Of a DNA stretch of 64,000 bases, positions 1 through 9,212 are shown piece by piece. A program made the translations under genes and the position numbers. The notes under the pieces were generated by a model that was given only the letters and a program-made list of their open reading frames with translations, did no database searches and was not told the DNA's origin. The stretch is from an uncultured Eubacteriales bacterium (GTDB taxonomy: Bacteria; Bacillota; Clostridia; Oscillospirales; CAG-272), in assembly GCA_934432725.1 (NCBI GenBank), contig CAKRZE010000013.1:9520-73519 (forward strand), in the 5' to 3' direction. Positions within the stretch are counted from its first letter, which is position 1, and each line of letters starts with the position of its first letter.

Positions 1-867
1 TATGCAAGCCCGTGCACGGGACTCTATACCACAAGGCTGGAGGCGCTGAAGGGAATTGTGCAGACGGTGCTTGACATGACAGAGGAGCAGGTGGTGCTGT
101 CCGACTGCGATGTGATTTCCAATATTGATCTCGGCAGGATGCTGCGGGAGCATGAGGCATGCGATGCCGATGTGACCATGCTCGTCAAGCAGATTTGCCT
201 CCCGGAGGCAGACGGAAGAGGCTGTGTCTACGTCCTTCCGGAGTCGGATGAAAACGGCTGTGTGACGGACATCTATGACAGCTCCGCCAATATCCGGGGC
301 TATCACGATGTATGCATGAATATCTGGATCATAAAAAGGAAGATCCTGACAGAGGCGATACTGGATGCAATCGCCCATGAATTCAGCAGCTTTCAGCGGG
401 ATGTGATTCTCCGAAATCTGAACCGGTGGAACATCCGGATCAGCCGGTGGGACGGATATTATGCGTGCATCGGCTCAATGGCGGATTATTTTGAAAGATC
501 CATGGCGATTGCGTCCAAGCGTTCGGAACGGGAGGCATTGTTCCGTATTCCGGGGCGTCCGGTTTATACGAAGATGTGCAATTTTGCTCCGACCTATTAC
601 GGGGACAGTGCAGAGGTCAGCGATTCTCTGATTGCCGACGGCTGTGTGATAAACGGAACGGTTGAAAACTCGGTGCTTTTTCCGGGTGTCAGGATCGGTT
701 CCCATACCTCCGTGCGGAATTCCATCCTGTTTCAGGACAGCATTACGGGAGAGAATGTTCAGCTGAACTGCGTGGTTGCCGATAAAAAATCGATTATCCG
801 GGACAACTGCCGGCTGGCTGGACACGAAAAGCTTCCGTTTTATATCGGAAAGGGCATGATGCTATGA
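1..867 (+). CDS. glgD: GlgD-type glucose-1-phosphate adenylyltransferase subunit (5' partial)
   Basis: The reading frame is open from the first base, so the N-terminal nucleotidyltransferase part is cut off by the window edge. What remains is the end of the sugar-nucleotide transferase fold (a VVLSDCDVI segment close to the start) followed by a left-handed beta-helix with hexapeptide-type turns in the last ~80 residues (DGCVINGTVENSVLFPGVRIGSHTS). This is the architecture of ADP-glucose pyrophosphorylase. In Firmicutes GlgD is the non-catalytic or regulatory partner of GlgC; the divergent sequence and the position directly before glgA fit GlgD better than GlgC. The stop overlaps the next start (ATGA), implying coupled translation with glgA. 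GlgC would be expected just upstream, outside the window. Confidence 0.85.
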   Translation, partial: YASPCTGLYTTRLEALKGIVQTVLDMTEEQVVLSDCDVISNIDLGRMLREHEACDADVTMLVKQICLPEADGRGCVYVLPESDENGCVTDIYDSSANIRGYHDVCMNIWIIKRKILTEAILDAIAHEFSSFQRDVILRNLNRWNIRISRWDGYYACIGSMADYFERSMAIASKRSEREALFRIPGRPVYTKMCNFAPTYYGDSAEVSDSLIADGCVINGTVENSVLFPGVRIGSHTSVRNSILFQDSITGENVQLNCVVADKKSIIRDNCRLAGHEKLPFYIGKGMML

Positions 868-2285
868 AGATTCTGCTGGTCGCGGGAGAGCTGTATCCGT
901 ATGCGGCGGTGTCCGGGTTGGGGGAGGAGCTTTGGCAGTATGCCTCGGCTCTTGCCGCACGCGGACATGAGGTGAGGGCGATCCTTCCGATGTACGATGC
1001 GCAGGACCGGAGCTCCCTCCGGTTTGCGGGAGGCTTTCATATGTCCTTTGCCGGAAAAAATCCGTACTGCGGAATATATACGGCAACGGAAAACCGTATG
1101 ACCGTTTACCTGATCGAGAGCAGCTTTTATTTCAACCGGATGTTTTACTGCGATTCTCATGATGACGGAGAACGGTATGCGTTTTTTTGCCGGGCGGCGC
1201 TGGCAATACTTCCGGTTGTCGGATTCCGTCCCGATGTTCTGCATGCGCACGACTGGCAGGCTGCCCTGTGTGTCGTTTATCTGAAAAGATATTTGCAGGG
1301 AGATCCTTTTTACCGGGATATCTCGGCGGTATACACCGTTCACAGGATCGCTTTTCAGGGAATCTTCGACGGAAATAAGCTGTCGCTTCTCGGAATTCCG
1401 GAGAAGGATGCATGGATCTTCTGCGGCTGCGGAGGTGTGAACCTGACAGCAGGTGCGCTGATCTTGGCGGATGCTTTGACAACGGTCAGCGGGCATTATG
1501 CAAGGGAGCTGCTCAGTGACAGCGTGTCCTACGGGCTTGGGCGTCTGATGCGGGCAAACTGCGGGAAGCTTTGGGGGATTCTCTGCGGAATCGATCCGAA
1601 GCGCTTTGATCCGGAGAGCGGAATGGGAGGCATTGTGCCGTTTTCAGCGGAGGATTGCCTTGACGGAAAGAGGGAAAACAAAAAGAGACTGCAAACGCTG
1701 TTGGACTGGGAGGCGGACGGAGACGCCGTGCTGCTTTACATCCCCGGACCGCTTTTCTGCGAGAGAGGAATGGATCAGCTTGCGGAAGCTGCGGTAAAGC
1801 TGTTGGGGGACGGCATGCAGCTGATCGTTTCCGGAACAGGGGAGATGCGGTATGCGCATATGTTCATGCAGCTTCAGAGGCGCTGTCCCAAGCGGATGCA
1901 GTATCTTCCGGACTTTCGTCTGTGCAGTGAGCTTCTTCTGTATGCCGCCTCGGACTTTGTGCTGCTTGCCCCGAAGCAGGAGCCGTGCGGGAGCGCGCAG
2001 ATGATTGCCTGCCGCTTTGGTGCTGTGCCGATTGTAAGAGCAACCGGCGGACTTGCCGATGCGGTACAGCCGTTCTGCGGGGAAACCGGCAAGGGGAACG
2101 GATATCTTTTTTCGGACTTTCATGCTTCTTCGCTGTATGCAGTCGTAAAAAGCGCCGCTTTGAGAAGGTCGCAGAGAACGGAGGAGCATAGGACGCTGGT
2201 ACAAAACGCCATGCAAAGCGATTTTTCGTGGAATCGCTGTGCTGCCGAATATGAGAGGCTTTTCTTAGAGCTGAAGCGGCGCTGA
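864..2285 (+). CDS. glgA: Glycogen synthase-like GT5 glycosyltransferase with altered active-site motifs
   Basis: 473 residues, the usual GlgA length, starting MKILLVAGELYPYA. The C-terminal half keeps the GT5 signature (APKQEPCGSAQMIACRFG, then VPIVRATGGLADAV). Known GlgA proteins use ADP-glucose to extend alpha-1,4-glucan. Two normally near-invariant elements differ. The N-terminal KTGGL ADP-glucose loop reads AVSGL, so the lysine is missing. The SRLTxQKG motif reads PGPLFCERG, so the arginine is replaced and the lysine is arginine. The gene overlaps glgD by 4 bp and is followed by a strong terminator, so it ends a glg operon. It may be a weak, specialised or regulatory synthase rather than the main enzyme; family membership is secure, activity is not. 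Confidence 0.82.
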   Translation: MKILLVAGELYPYAAVSGLGEELWQYASALAARGHEVRAILPMYDAQDRSSLRFAGGFHMSFAGKNPYCGIYTATENRMTVYLIESSFYFNRMFYCDSHDDGERYAFFCRAALAILPVVGFRPDVLHAHDWQAALCVVYLKRYLQGDPFYRDISAVYTVHRIAFQGIFDGNKLSLLGIPEKDAWIFCGCGGVNLTAGALILADALTTVSGHYARELLSDSVSYGLGRLMRANCGKLWGILCGIDPKRFDPESGMGGIVPFSAEDCLDGKRENKKRLQTLLDWEADGDAVLLYIPGPLFCERGMDQLAEAAVKLLGDGMQLIVSGTGEMRYAHMFMQLQRRCPKRMQYLPDFRLCSELLLYAASDFVLLAPKQEPCGSAQMIACRFGAVPIVRATGGLADAVQPFCGETGKGNGYLFSDFHASSLYAVVKSAALRRSQRTEEHRTLVQNAMQSDFSWNRCAAEYERLFLELKRR

Positions 2286-2370
2286 GGAGACCTTGCGGAG
2301 CGGGACGGGCTTTTCGGTGCGTTTGTTCCGGATATCGGCGGAAAGGTCCGGATGTAGCGCTGCAAAAAAG

Positions 2371-2418
2371 AAAAAGACTCATACGGCTTGCAAAATGCAT
2401 AGCCGTGTGGGTCTTTTT
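2371..2418 (+). terminator. Rho-independent terminator of the glg operon
   Basis: An 18-nt arm at 2371-2388 (aaaaagactcatacggct) pairs with 2401-2418 across a 12-nt loop with only a few wobble or mismatched pairs, and ends in a run of five T. The A-run on the left arm makes it usable from both sides, so it may also serve the minus-strand methyltransferase gene that ends at 2529. Confidence 0.85.
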
Positions 2419-2528
2419 GTTTCGGAATGCCGGTTTCGGGATAAGGGAGAGCTGCGGCGGGAAAACGGCGCGATCAATGCCTGCGGGTGCGGGAAGAAGC
2501 TCCGGAAGCATCTGCTGCCACAGTCTGT

Positions 2529-3674
2529 TCACCGCTCGCCGCCCGGGGCGGCATTCTGCCTGCGGAAAAACTGATAATAGTAGCAGCGGATCATGCCGTT
2601 ATACAGCCGCCGGATTTTATCGGCTTTTCTGCCGTACAGCCGCTGAAAATCCTCATGAGAGGTTAAAATATAGATTTGCCATGCATCAAGCGTTTTAAAA
2701 TGCTTTCCCATGGCGCGATACAGATCCTCTGCCTGCCGTATGCTCAGAAGCCGCTCTCCGTAGGGCGGATTGCATACGATGGTGCCTCTCCGGTTTTCCG
2801 TTGTGACGGTGAGGGCATCCTTCTGAAACACCCGGATGTAGCGGCTCATGCCGGCGCGCTTTACTGTGTCAGAGGCGATCCGGACGCATTGCGGGTCAAT
2901 ATCGGAAGCGTATGCTTCAAAGGACGGTTCAATGACCTTTGCTTTTGCAGCGTCTCTTGCATCCTGCCACAGCCGGGCGGGAATCTGGGGGAATGCCTGC
3001 GCGGCAAAATCACGGTTGATTCCGGGCGCCGTATGTGTCATTATCAGCGCAGCCTCAATCGCAATGGTTCCGGAGCCGCAGAACGGATCCCAGAGAAGGA
3101 CGTCTTCACGCGGACGCGCAAGCCGCACCATGGCGGCGGCGAGCGTTTCGCGGAGCGGAGCCGCAACGCTTTGCGGACGGTATCCCCGCTTGTGCAGCGG
3201 CATGCCGGTTGTATCGATCATCAAAGAAGCGGTATCCCGCAGCAGAAAAAACTCCACCTGATAGGTAACATCGGACTCTTCAAAGTGCAGAATGCCATAC
3301 TGATCGGAAAGGCGGTCTACGATCGCTTTTTTTACGATCCTCTGGCAGTCCGGGATGCTGAACAGCCTGCTTTTGACCGAATGCCCCTTTACCGGGAATG
3401 CGTCCGGCTGGGCAATCCAGTCTTCCCATGGGAGCGCCCTGACGCCCTCATACAAATCCGTAAAGGTTTCGGCACGGAAGGACCCAAGCTCAATCAGGAC
3501 CCGCTCGGCAAAGCGAAGCTCTATATTCATTCTCGGAATTTCGGAAAGAGGTGCGCGGAATATGACGCGGCCGTCAACGGTTTGCAGACGTGTGTATCCG
3601 AGTGCGTCTATTTCTTCGCCCAGCAGCTTTTCAAGCCCGAATAAGCACGGGGCAACAAATGTACAGATTTCCAA
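2529..3674 (-). CDS. THUMP-domain class I SAM-dependent RNA methyltransferase (RlmL/YpsC-like)
   Basis: About 381 residues from a TTG start at 3674, chosen because GGAG lies 6 nt upstream and homology begins here (LEICTFVAPCLFGLEKLLGEEI); the longer open frame up to 3839 has no such support. Order: ferredoxin-like N-terminus and THUMP RNA-binding domain (about residues 1-160), then a Rossmann methyltransferase with the SAM-binding segment LLWDPFCGSGTIAIEAAL and the catalytic NPPYGERL motif typical of N2-guanine or adenine amino-methylating enzymes. B. subtilis YpsC is the closest architecture and length I know; the target is probably a guanosine in 23S rRNA, but the position cannot be read from sequence. 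It stands alone on its strand. Confidence 0.85.
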   Translation of the reverse strand: MEICTFVAPCLFGLEKLLGEEIDALGYTRLQTVDGRVIFRAPLSEIPRMNIELRFAERVLIELGSFRAETFTDLYEGVRALPWEDWIAQPDAFPVKGHSVKSRLFSIPDCQRIVKKAIVDRLSDQYGILHFEESDVTYQVEFFLLRDTASLMIDTTGMPLHKRGYRPQSVAAPLRETLAAAMVRLARPREDVLLWDPFCGSGTIAIEAALIMTHTAPGINRDFAAQAFPQIPARLWQDARDAAKAKVIEPSFEAYASDIDPQCVRIASDTVKRAGMSRYIRVFQKDALTVTTENRRGTIVCNPPYGERLLSIRQAEDLYRAMGKHFKTLDAWQIYILTSHEDFQRLYGRKADKIRRLYNGMIRCYYYQFFRRQNAAPGGER

Positions 3675-4160
3675 GGTAATCTCCAATCTGATTTGAATTG
3701 CTCCGGATCTGGGTCCGGAGGCGGAAATATGCCGATGTGCGGAAGGCGGCACCGGACGAAAAAGGACTTTTCCTGCCCGGCATCCGGTTTCTCTGCGGAA
3801 ATATGCCGATTTTGCGAAATGCCGTCTCCGCTGCGGCACGGTATTGCGTCAAACGCCTTTGCCGGCGATCGGAGGAGCGATTTCTCCGTGCGGAAAATGC
3901 GGGCGGCGCGGCTGTAACACGGATTTGACGTGGATGAGGTGCGGATAAAACATGAATGTCCCGTAAATGGAAGAAGTTTTTTGCGCGTCAGGCTTCATTG
4001 GATGCCCCAGCCATGTGCAGACACGCTTTTTGGCGCGGCAGTCTGCTGTCTGTACCCGGAACGCGGAAGTGGCTTTCGGAGTTTGCTTTCACACTTCCGG
4101 TGCATGAGCGGCATGTATGGACAGACCTGCTCTCTCAAGCCCGTGCAGGGGCTGTCAGAT
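3675..4160. other. Intergenic region without a recognisable gene
   Basis: 486 bases between the methyltransferase start and the end of the transglutaminase-like gene. Open frames here are short, lack ribosome sites and have no recognisable product. No terminator or near-consensus promoter was seen. Confidence 0.5.
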
Positions 4161-5720
4161 TCAGGCTTCGGAATAGGTGAAATACAGGGTGATCAGCGCA
4201 TAGTCATCCTTTTTGCTGTAAGCGAGCTGCGGCGCCGGAATACGGAGCTCTTCGGCTGCTTCCAAGAGGAGCTTGGACAGGGCTTTGTCCGTGATCAGGT
4301 CGCAAACCGCCTCCCGATAGGGAGAATCGGATGAAAAGCGGAAGCTGAGCATGCTGCGGTGTTCGGAGAGCGCGGCGAAAAGAAGGGACCCGACGGCGCT
4401 TCTGTCATAGCTGTCAAACCACAGACCGTTCCGTCTGAAATAGGTGTCACTGCCGCCGGGGCAGGCGGGAAGCGGGTAGGAGACGTCCGGTGAATGCGTC
4501 AGGAAGATTTCTTCATCCGACATGGCGAAGTACAGATAGCTGATTTTTCCGGTATCCTCTCCGTTTTCGTTTGTCGGGTCGCCCCAGCAGGCATCCATGT
4601 GGTAATAGATTCCGTTCATCCGGAAAACAATCCATGCATGATTGGAGCCGGATGCGGTTCCTGTTACAAGGGTTGCCTCCATGCCGGAGGCATGCAATAA
4701 GTATTGTGCGGCTTTGGCATAGCCGGTGCAGACGGCATACCTGTCCAGAAGGGCGTTGCAGAGCGTCTGCGAAACCGGCGGAATCTCCTCCTGCCGCAGG
4801 CATTTTTGATAGGTTTCCGTATCATAGCGGGTCTGGCGGATCAGATATTCATAGACGGCAATCGCTTTCTCATATTCGGAGGCATCGGCGGGGAGAGACT
4901 TCAGAAATGCGGCTTTTACTGAGGAAAGCGCGGTCTGATGCGCGGAGATTTCCTCTTCGGTCATAATATATTGGAACGAAAAAGCCTTTGTTCCGTCCGG
5001 AAACGTATAAAGAATGCCCGCCCCGGTGGTCCAGAAGATTTCGGGGTAATCCGCAAGCACTGCGGAGATCAGCTTAGTGATTTTATTTTTTGAATATCTT
5101 TCCGGGAAAGTGCAGGTGTCCCTTCGGTTTAAAAGCGATTCCAGAATCAGAGTATACTGCTTTCGGTCGGAATCGGAGAGGGCTTCGTAAGCATAGCGCG
5201 GAACGGAGGCTGACAAATCCTCCTCTGACGGAACATAGGGCTGCTCCGCGGGAGCTTCCGTTTCAGGGGCTTTTGTATCGGAGGAGACTGTTTCGGGCTG
5301 CTTTGTGACAGGCGGTGAAATCGTTTCATCGGCTGCCGTGCGCGTTTCGGAAGCTGCAGCACGGTCTGTCTGCGGCTCCGTTTCCCTTTGTGTGACGGAT
5401 TCCGGTGCCGTGGAGTTTGCTGCGGACGATGCGGAATGCGCTCCGTCGTCTGTTGCGGGCGGCTGCTCCGTTTCCGTTCCGGAGCCGCTTTCTTCGGACA
5501 TGCCTCCTGTTTGCGGAGGGTCCGTATCCGGAGAGGGAGCCGTGATCTCGGCAGCCTCTTTTGTGCCGGTGTCCGGTGGAAGCACCTGCCAGACAGACGA
5601 TCTGCGGCAGGCTGTCAGGCAAAGCATAAAAATGAGCGCAAGGCAGAAAACCGCGCCGGGATACGGCGTGTGCACCGGTTTTTTCGGGAATACAGCACGG
5701 AAAGAGGACTTTTGAAGCAT
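4161..5720 (-). CDS. Secreted lipoprotein with transglutaminase-like (cysteine protease fold) domain
   Basis: 519 residues. An N-terminal signal with hydrophobic stretch (VFCLALIFMLCL) and lipobox LTAC predicts anchoring to the outer face of the membrane. A Thr/Glu/Ser/Pro-rich linker of ~120 residues follows. The C-terminal part holds the transglutaminase-like triad: Cys in AVCTGYA, His in NHAWIVF and Asp in HMDACWGDP, with the usual spacing. Such domains act as proteases, peptidases or crosslinkers on surface substrates; the substrate is unknown. It is a single gene whose upstream region faces the start of the methionine gamma-lyase-like gene divergently. Confidence 0.8.
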   Translation of the reverse strand: MLQKSSFRAVFPKKPVHTPYPGAVFCLALIFMLCLTACRRSSVWQVLPPDTGTKEAAEITAPSPDTDPPQTGGMSEESGSGTETEQPPATDDGAHSASSAANSTAPESVTQRETEPQTDRAAASETRTAADETISPPVTKQPETVSSDTKAPETEAPAEQPYVPSEEDLSASVPRYAYEALSDSDRKQYTLILESLLNRRDTCTFPERYSKNKITKLISAVLADYPEIFWTTGAGILYTFPDGTKAFSFQYIMTEEEISAHQTALSSVKAAFLKSLPADASEYEKAIAVYEYLIRQTRYDTETYQKCLRQEEIPPVSQTLCNALLDRYAVCTGYAKAAQYLLHASGMEATLVTGTASGSNHAWIVFRMNGIYYHMDACWGDPTNENGEDTGKISYLYFAMSDEEIFLTHSPDVSYPLPACPGGSDTYFRRNGLWFDSYDRSAVGSLLFAALSEHRSMLSFRFSSDSPYREAVCDLITDKALSKLLLEAAEELRIPAPQLAYSKKDDYALITLYFTYSEA

Positions 5721-5942
5721 TCGGATTTCACCGTTCCTTTTGCATGGAGGTTTTCGGAATCCGGATGGGACGGAAAAGACGGAAGCACAGCTTCACGGGT
5801 CTGTTTACAGGCTGTTCCGGGGCGGCGCTCCCGGACAGACAACGGCTCCGAACCGGATTCCGGATAGAATGCAGACTGTCGCTCGGTTCGACAGATTATA
5901 CCTTTTATTTTAGCACGCACTCTCTCAAAAGTCAATGTTTGC

Positions 5943-5971
5943 TTGACAAAGCGGCGGATTTGTTTTATAAT
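5943..5971 (+). promoter_or_regulatory. Sigma-A promoter of the methionine gamma-lyase-like gene
   Basis: Perfect consensus TTGACA (5943-5948), 17-bp spacer, TATAAT (5966-5971), about 90 nt before the start codon at 6058. Confidence 0.88.
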
Positions 5972-6057
5972 TTTTAACTGTCGGGGACTGCGGCGCGAAG
6001 GGCTTAATCCCGCTTTGCGGCGCATTCCTGCTGAAACTTTGTCTGAAGGGGAATTCT

Positions 6058-7347
6058 TTGCGTATGGATCAGATGCAGAATATGTATGAGAAGCTTGGAA
6101 TCGGGCGGAAAACAGTTGCGTTCAGCACACAGGTGCTTGATGAGATCCGGGACCGGTTTGATGAAATAGACCGTGTTGCGGAATATAATCAGTATAAGGT
6201 GCTGGCTGCCATGCGGGATAACCGCGTCTGTGCGGCGCATTTTGCCGCAACAACGGGGTACGGTTACGATGACGCGGGACGGGATACTCTGGAGAAGGTG
6301 TATGCATCGTGCTTTCACACGGAGGCTGCGCTGATCCGTCCGCAGATCGTTTGCGGGACGCATGCGCTTGCCATTGCGCTTTCCGCCAATCTTCTGCCCG
6401 GGGACGAGCTTCTTTCTCCGGTCGGAAAGCCGTATGATACGCTGGAGGAGGTCATCGGAATCCGGGAGTCCAGCTGTTCTCTGAAGGAGTACGGCGTTTC
6501 TTACCGGCAGGTGGACCTTTTGCCGGACGGCTCGATCGACTATCCTTCTGTCGCAGCTGCGATCAATGAAAAAACCAAGCTGGTCACGATCCAGCGCTCA
6601 AAGGGGTATCAGACAAGACCTACATTTTCCGTTGCCCAGATCGGAGAGCTGATCGCGTTTGTTAAGAAGATCAAGCCGTCTCTGATCTGCATGGTGGATA
6701 ACTGCTACGGAGAGTTCGTGGAGGAGCTTGAGCCGTCGGATGTCGGGGCGGATATGATCGTCGGCTCTCTGATCAAAAATCCGGGCGGGGGTCTGGCACC
6801 GATCGGCGGGTATATTTGCGGCACGGAGGCGTGTGTCAGCCGCTGCTCCTATCGGCTCAGTGCGCCGGGTCTCGGTCAGGAGGTCGGAGCCAATCTCGGG
6901 CTGATGCCGGCATTCTATCAGGGGCTGTTTTTGGCTCCGACCGTGGTGGCTTCCGCTTTGAAGGGTGCGGTTTTCGCGGCTGCCATGTATGAACACCTCG
7001 GATTTCGCGTGATTCCGGGAAGCAGGGAAGACCGGCACGATATCATTCAGGCGGTGGAGCTTGGCTCCCGGGAGGGGATGTGTGCATTCTGCGAAGGAAT
7101 TCAGGCGGCTGCGCCCGTTGACAGCTTTGTGACGCCGATCCCGTGGGCGATGCCGGGATATGACAGTGAGGTGATCATGGCTGCGGGAGCCTTTGTGCAG
7201 GGCTCCTCTATAGAGCTGTCGGCGGACGGACCGATCCGACCGCCGTATGCGGTGTATTTCCAAGGCGGACTGACATGGTCTCACGCAAAGGTGGGTATTA
7301 TGATGTCGGTTCAGAAGATGCTGGATGCCGGACTGATTACGCTTTGA
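6058..7347 (+). CDS. PLP-dependent methionine gamma-lyase-family protein (aluminium-resistance protein family)
   Basis: 429 residues of the Cys/Met-metabolism aminotransferase fold. The PLP lysine sits in SLIKNPGGGLAP, a hallmark of the YnbB/'aluminium resistance' branch, and the cofactor-pocket aspartate is in CMVDNCYGEF. The start is TTG at 6058 with AAGGGG 6 nt upstream; an ATG two codons later is an alternative. The family probably cleaves or transforms sulfur amino acids, but its physiological substrate is not firmly established; the aluminium label is historical. It has its own consensus promoter and a following hairpin, so it is monocistronic. Confidence 0.85.
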   Translation: MRMDQMQNMYEKLGIGRKTVAFSTQVLDEIRDRFDEIDRVAEYNQYKVLAAMRDNRVCAAHFAATTGYGYDDAGRDTLEKVYASCFHTEAALIRPQIVCGTHALAIALSANLLPGDELLSPVGKPYDTLEEVIGIRESSCSLKEYGVSYRQVDLLPDGSIDYPSVAAAINEKTKLVTIQRSKGYQTRPTFSVAQIGELIAFVKKIKPSLICMVDNCYGEFVEELEPSDVGADMIVGSLIKNPGGGLAPIGGYICGTEACVSRCSYRLSAPGLGQEVGANLGLMPAFYQGLFLAPTVVASALKGAVFAAAMYEHLGFRVIPGSREDRHDIIQAVELGSREGMCAFCEGIQAAAPVDSFVTPIPWAMPGYDSEVIMAAGAFVQGSSIELSADGPIRPPYAVYFQGGLTWSHAKVGIMMSVQKMLDAGLITL

Positions 7348-7360
7348 CCCTACAGAGAGA

Positions 7361-7390
7361 CGGGGCTGCCGCAACAATGCGGCAGCCCCG
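7361..7390 (+). terminator. Strong hairpin, probable terminator
   Basis: Perfect 12-bp GC-rich stem (cggggctgccgc with gcggcagccccg) around the 6-nt loop AACAAT, 13 nt after the stop codon. There is no clear T-run directly after it, so it could also act as an mRNA-stabilising 3' end. Confidence 0.7.
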
Positions 7391-7716
7391 AAAATACGGC
7401 GGGGGGCTGCTTTTTGACCGCTCCGGGTTCCGGGAGGACCGGTACGCTTTGGGGGGGACAGGCAGCTGTTCCTCTTACGTCTGAAAGGACTGCCTGCGAA
7501 GGTGTGATGATCCTTTTTTGGGGCTGCATCCGGTCGGTGCATTTTCCTGCCGGGGAGTGAGCTTCTGGCGGGTGAGCTGCTCCTTTGTGAAACCGGGAGC
7601 GGTTTTCCGGCGTTATGCGGGAACAGCACGGGCATTGATGCAGACGGCGGCGGGGGGGACCATCCGGTTGCTTTTTCCCGGGTGCGGAGCGGCTTGTGGG
7701 CGTGCGGAAGAAGGGT

Positions 7717-8409
7717 TCAGAATGCCTGCCGCTGCCGCTTTTTCATTTTTTGCCAGCTGATAAAGCCATAGACATCATTTACAAGAAATGCAGAAAAGCA
7801 GACGACCACTGAAAGATAGCGCACCTCCGTCATGCTTGCCAACGACCACAGGAGAATCAGGACCGCATCGTTTGCCGCATAAGCCATGGCAAAAAACGGG
7901 CTTCTCCGGAAGGTCAGATAGACCGCCAGAAAGCTGGTTGTGACCGAGACGGTGCCCGGCAGGATATTCGGCGTATGAAAAAAGCTCAGTATCAAGCAAA
8001 ACACTGCAGTGACAGCCGCAGTGACAGGCAGCATAAAGCAGAGCTCCGTTTTGCTTATGGAATTGACGCGCACCTCCGATTTTTTGCCGTTATACGGATT
8101 TTTCAGCCATGACACAAGCGCAAAGACTGCCATCGGCATTGTCATTCCGAGATAGGTAAGCATTTCGCCGTAATAGGAAAAGGCAAAGGATATCATTCCG
8201 TAAAGCAGGCTGAACAGGATCATAAGAGCCTGTCCGAGTGGATTTCCCTCGGCATTGAAAATAAGGGAGGTGATGCCGATCAGGGATGCGGCAAGTGTCA
8301 TATAGCTTTCTCTGTCAAAAAGGCAAAAGGAAAGGATGATCAGAAGTGCGGAAGCGCACCACAGCATGAGTTCACCCGTGGAAAAATAGCCGGTTAATTT
8401 TTTGAGCAT
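7717..8409 (-). CDS. pnuC: PnuC-type nicotinamide riboside/NMN transporter-like membrane protein
   Basis: About 230 residues from ATG at 8409, which has GAGG 5 nt upstream; the longer frame to 8475 lacks this. Seven or so hydrophobic segments cover the protein, and the length, the WLKNPYNG segment and the C-terminal NDVYGFISWQKMKKRQ (cf. the PnuC YGxxxWxx ending) fit the PnuC facilitator family for uptake of vitamin B3 ribosides into NAD synthesis. No neighbouring NAD gene supports the assignment, so related vitamin transporters remain possible. Confidence 0.7.
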   Translation of the reverse strand: MLKKLTGYFSTGELMLWCASALLIILSFCLFDRESYMTLAASLIGITSLIFNAEGNPLGQALMILFSLLYGMISFAFSYYGEMLTYLGMTMPMAVFALVSWLKNPYNGKKSEVRVNSISKTELCFMLPVTAAVTAVFCLILSFFHTPNILPGTVSVTTSFLAVYLTFRRSPFFAMAYAANDAVLILLWSLASMTEVRYLSVVVCFSAFLVNDVYGFISWQKMKKRQRQAF

Positions 8410-8577
8410 AGGATCCTCTGTTCCGCCGCCGGGCGGCATTCTGCAATGAAAATTTTCCGCCTCTGCGGGAAGCATGACTGCCTGTCTTTTCAGGGAACAA
8501 CGTGCGTGAAGTCGCCGCGTTCAGATACGATCGAACGGCATTTTGCGCTGATTCCTCAAAAAAACAAGCATCCGTTA

Positions 8578-8607
8578 TACACATCTTCTAAGACCTAACG
8601 ATGTGTA
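8578..8607 (-). promoter_or_regulatory. Inverted repeat upstream of pnuC-like gene
   Basis: TACACATC and GATGTGTA form a perfect 8-bp inverted repeat with a 14-nt loop, about 170 nt upstream of the pnuC-like start. It could be an operator or a leader hairpin. I could not match it to a known riboswitch or to the NiaR site. Confidence 0.35.
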
Positions 8608-8932
8608 AACGAATGCGTTTCGCATGTTCCACCCGGTGGCAGATAACGTATGGAGGCACGGTGTCCGGGGAGGGAAGCGTGCCTGCGGGTGTGATTTAAC
8701 GCCGCGCGGCAGAAAGAACCGAATCGGGGAGAGCGGCACGGGAGGCTTTTCTCCGAAAAGCCGGACGCGGCGGGATTCCTTATTACATCGCTATTGTATC
8801 ACACCGCAGTCTGTTTTGCAATATGCAAAATGGCTGTTTCTTTGCACGAAACGGCGGGACGGCTTATACGCATTGTATACGGCTGCGGGATATCGCAGAT
8901 TGCCGTTTTTGCCGCTATATCAGGCGTCTCTA

Positions 8933-8962
8933 TTGACAAGCTCTTTTTTGGGGTGGTATAAT
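8933..8962 (+). promoter_or_regulatory. Sigma-A promoter upstream of the SIMPL-domain gene
   Basis: TTGACA (8933-8938), 18-bp spacer, TATAAT (8957-8962). The next convincing start codon is at 9213, leaving a leader of about 240 nt without a recognisable gene or riboswitch. Confidence 0.75.
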
Positions 8963-9212
8963 TCGGACAGGGGTATCAGAACGCTGACTTTTGGAGACAG
9001 AAAACGGAAGACTGCAGCCTCGGACGCAGAATCGGCAGGGCATGCGCGGAATGCGATACGCTATTGCCGGCGGAAGGCTGGCTGCGGTCCTCGCGGCAGG
9101 GACTGCCGGAGCGGAATTGAGATATTCGGAGCCGGCATGAATTTATGCAGATCATATGAAAGAAATCATTGCTGCAAGCTGCAGAGATGATTTGACACAG
9201 GGAGGTAAGCTT

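Noticed and set aside
8410..8640. Riboswitch upstream of the pnuC-like gene
   Set aside because: No TPP, preQ1 or NAD-type consensus core could be found; only a simple inverted repeat.
8624..9190. 188-codon plus frame before the SIMPL gene
   Set aside because: Spans a consensus promoter, has no ribosome site, and its product is Arg/Gly-rich noise.
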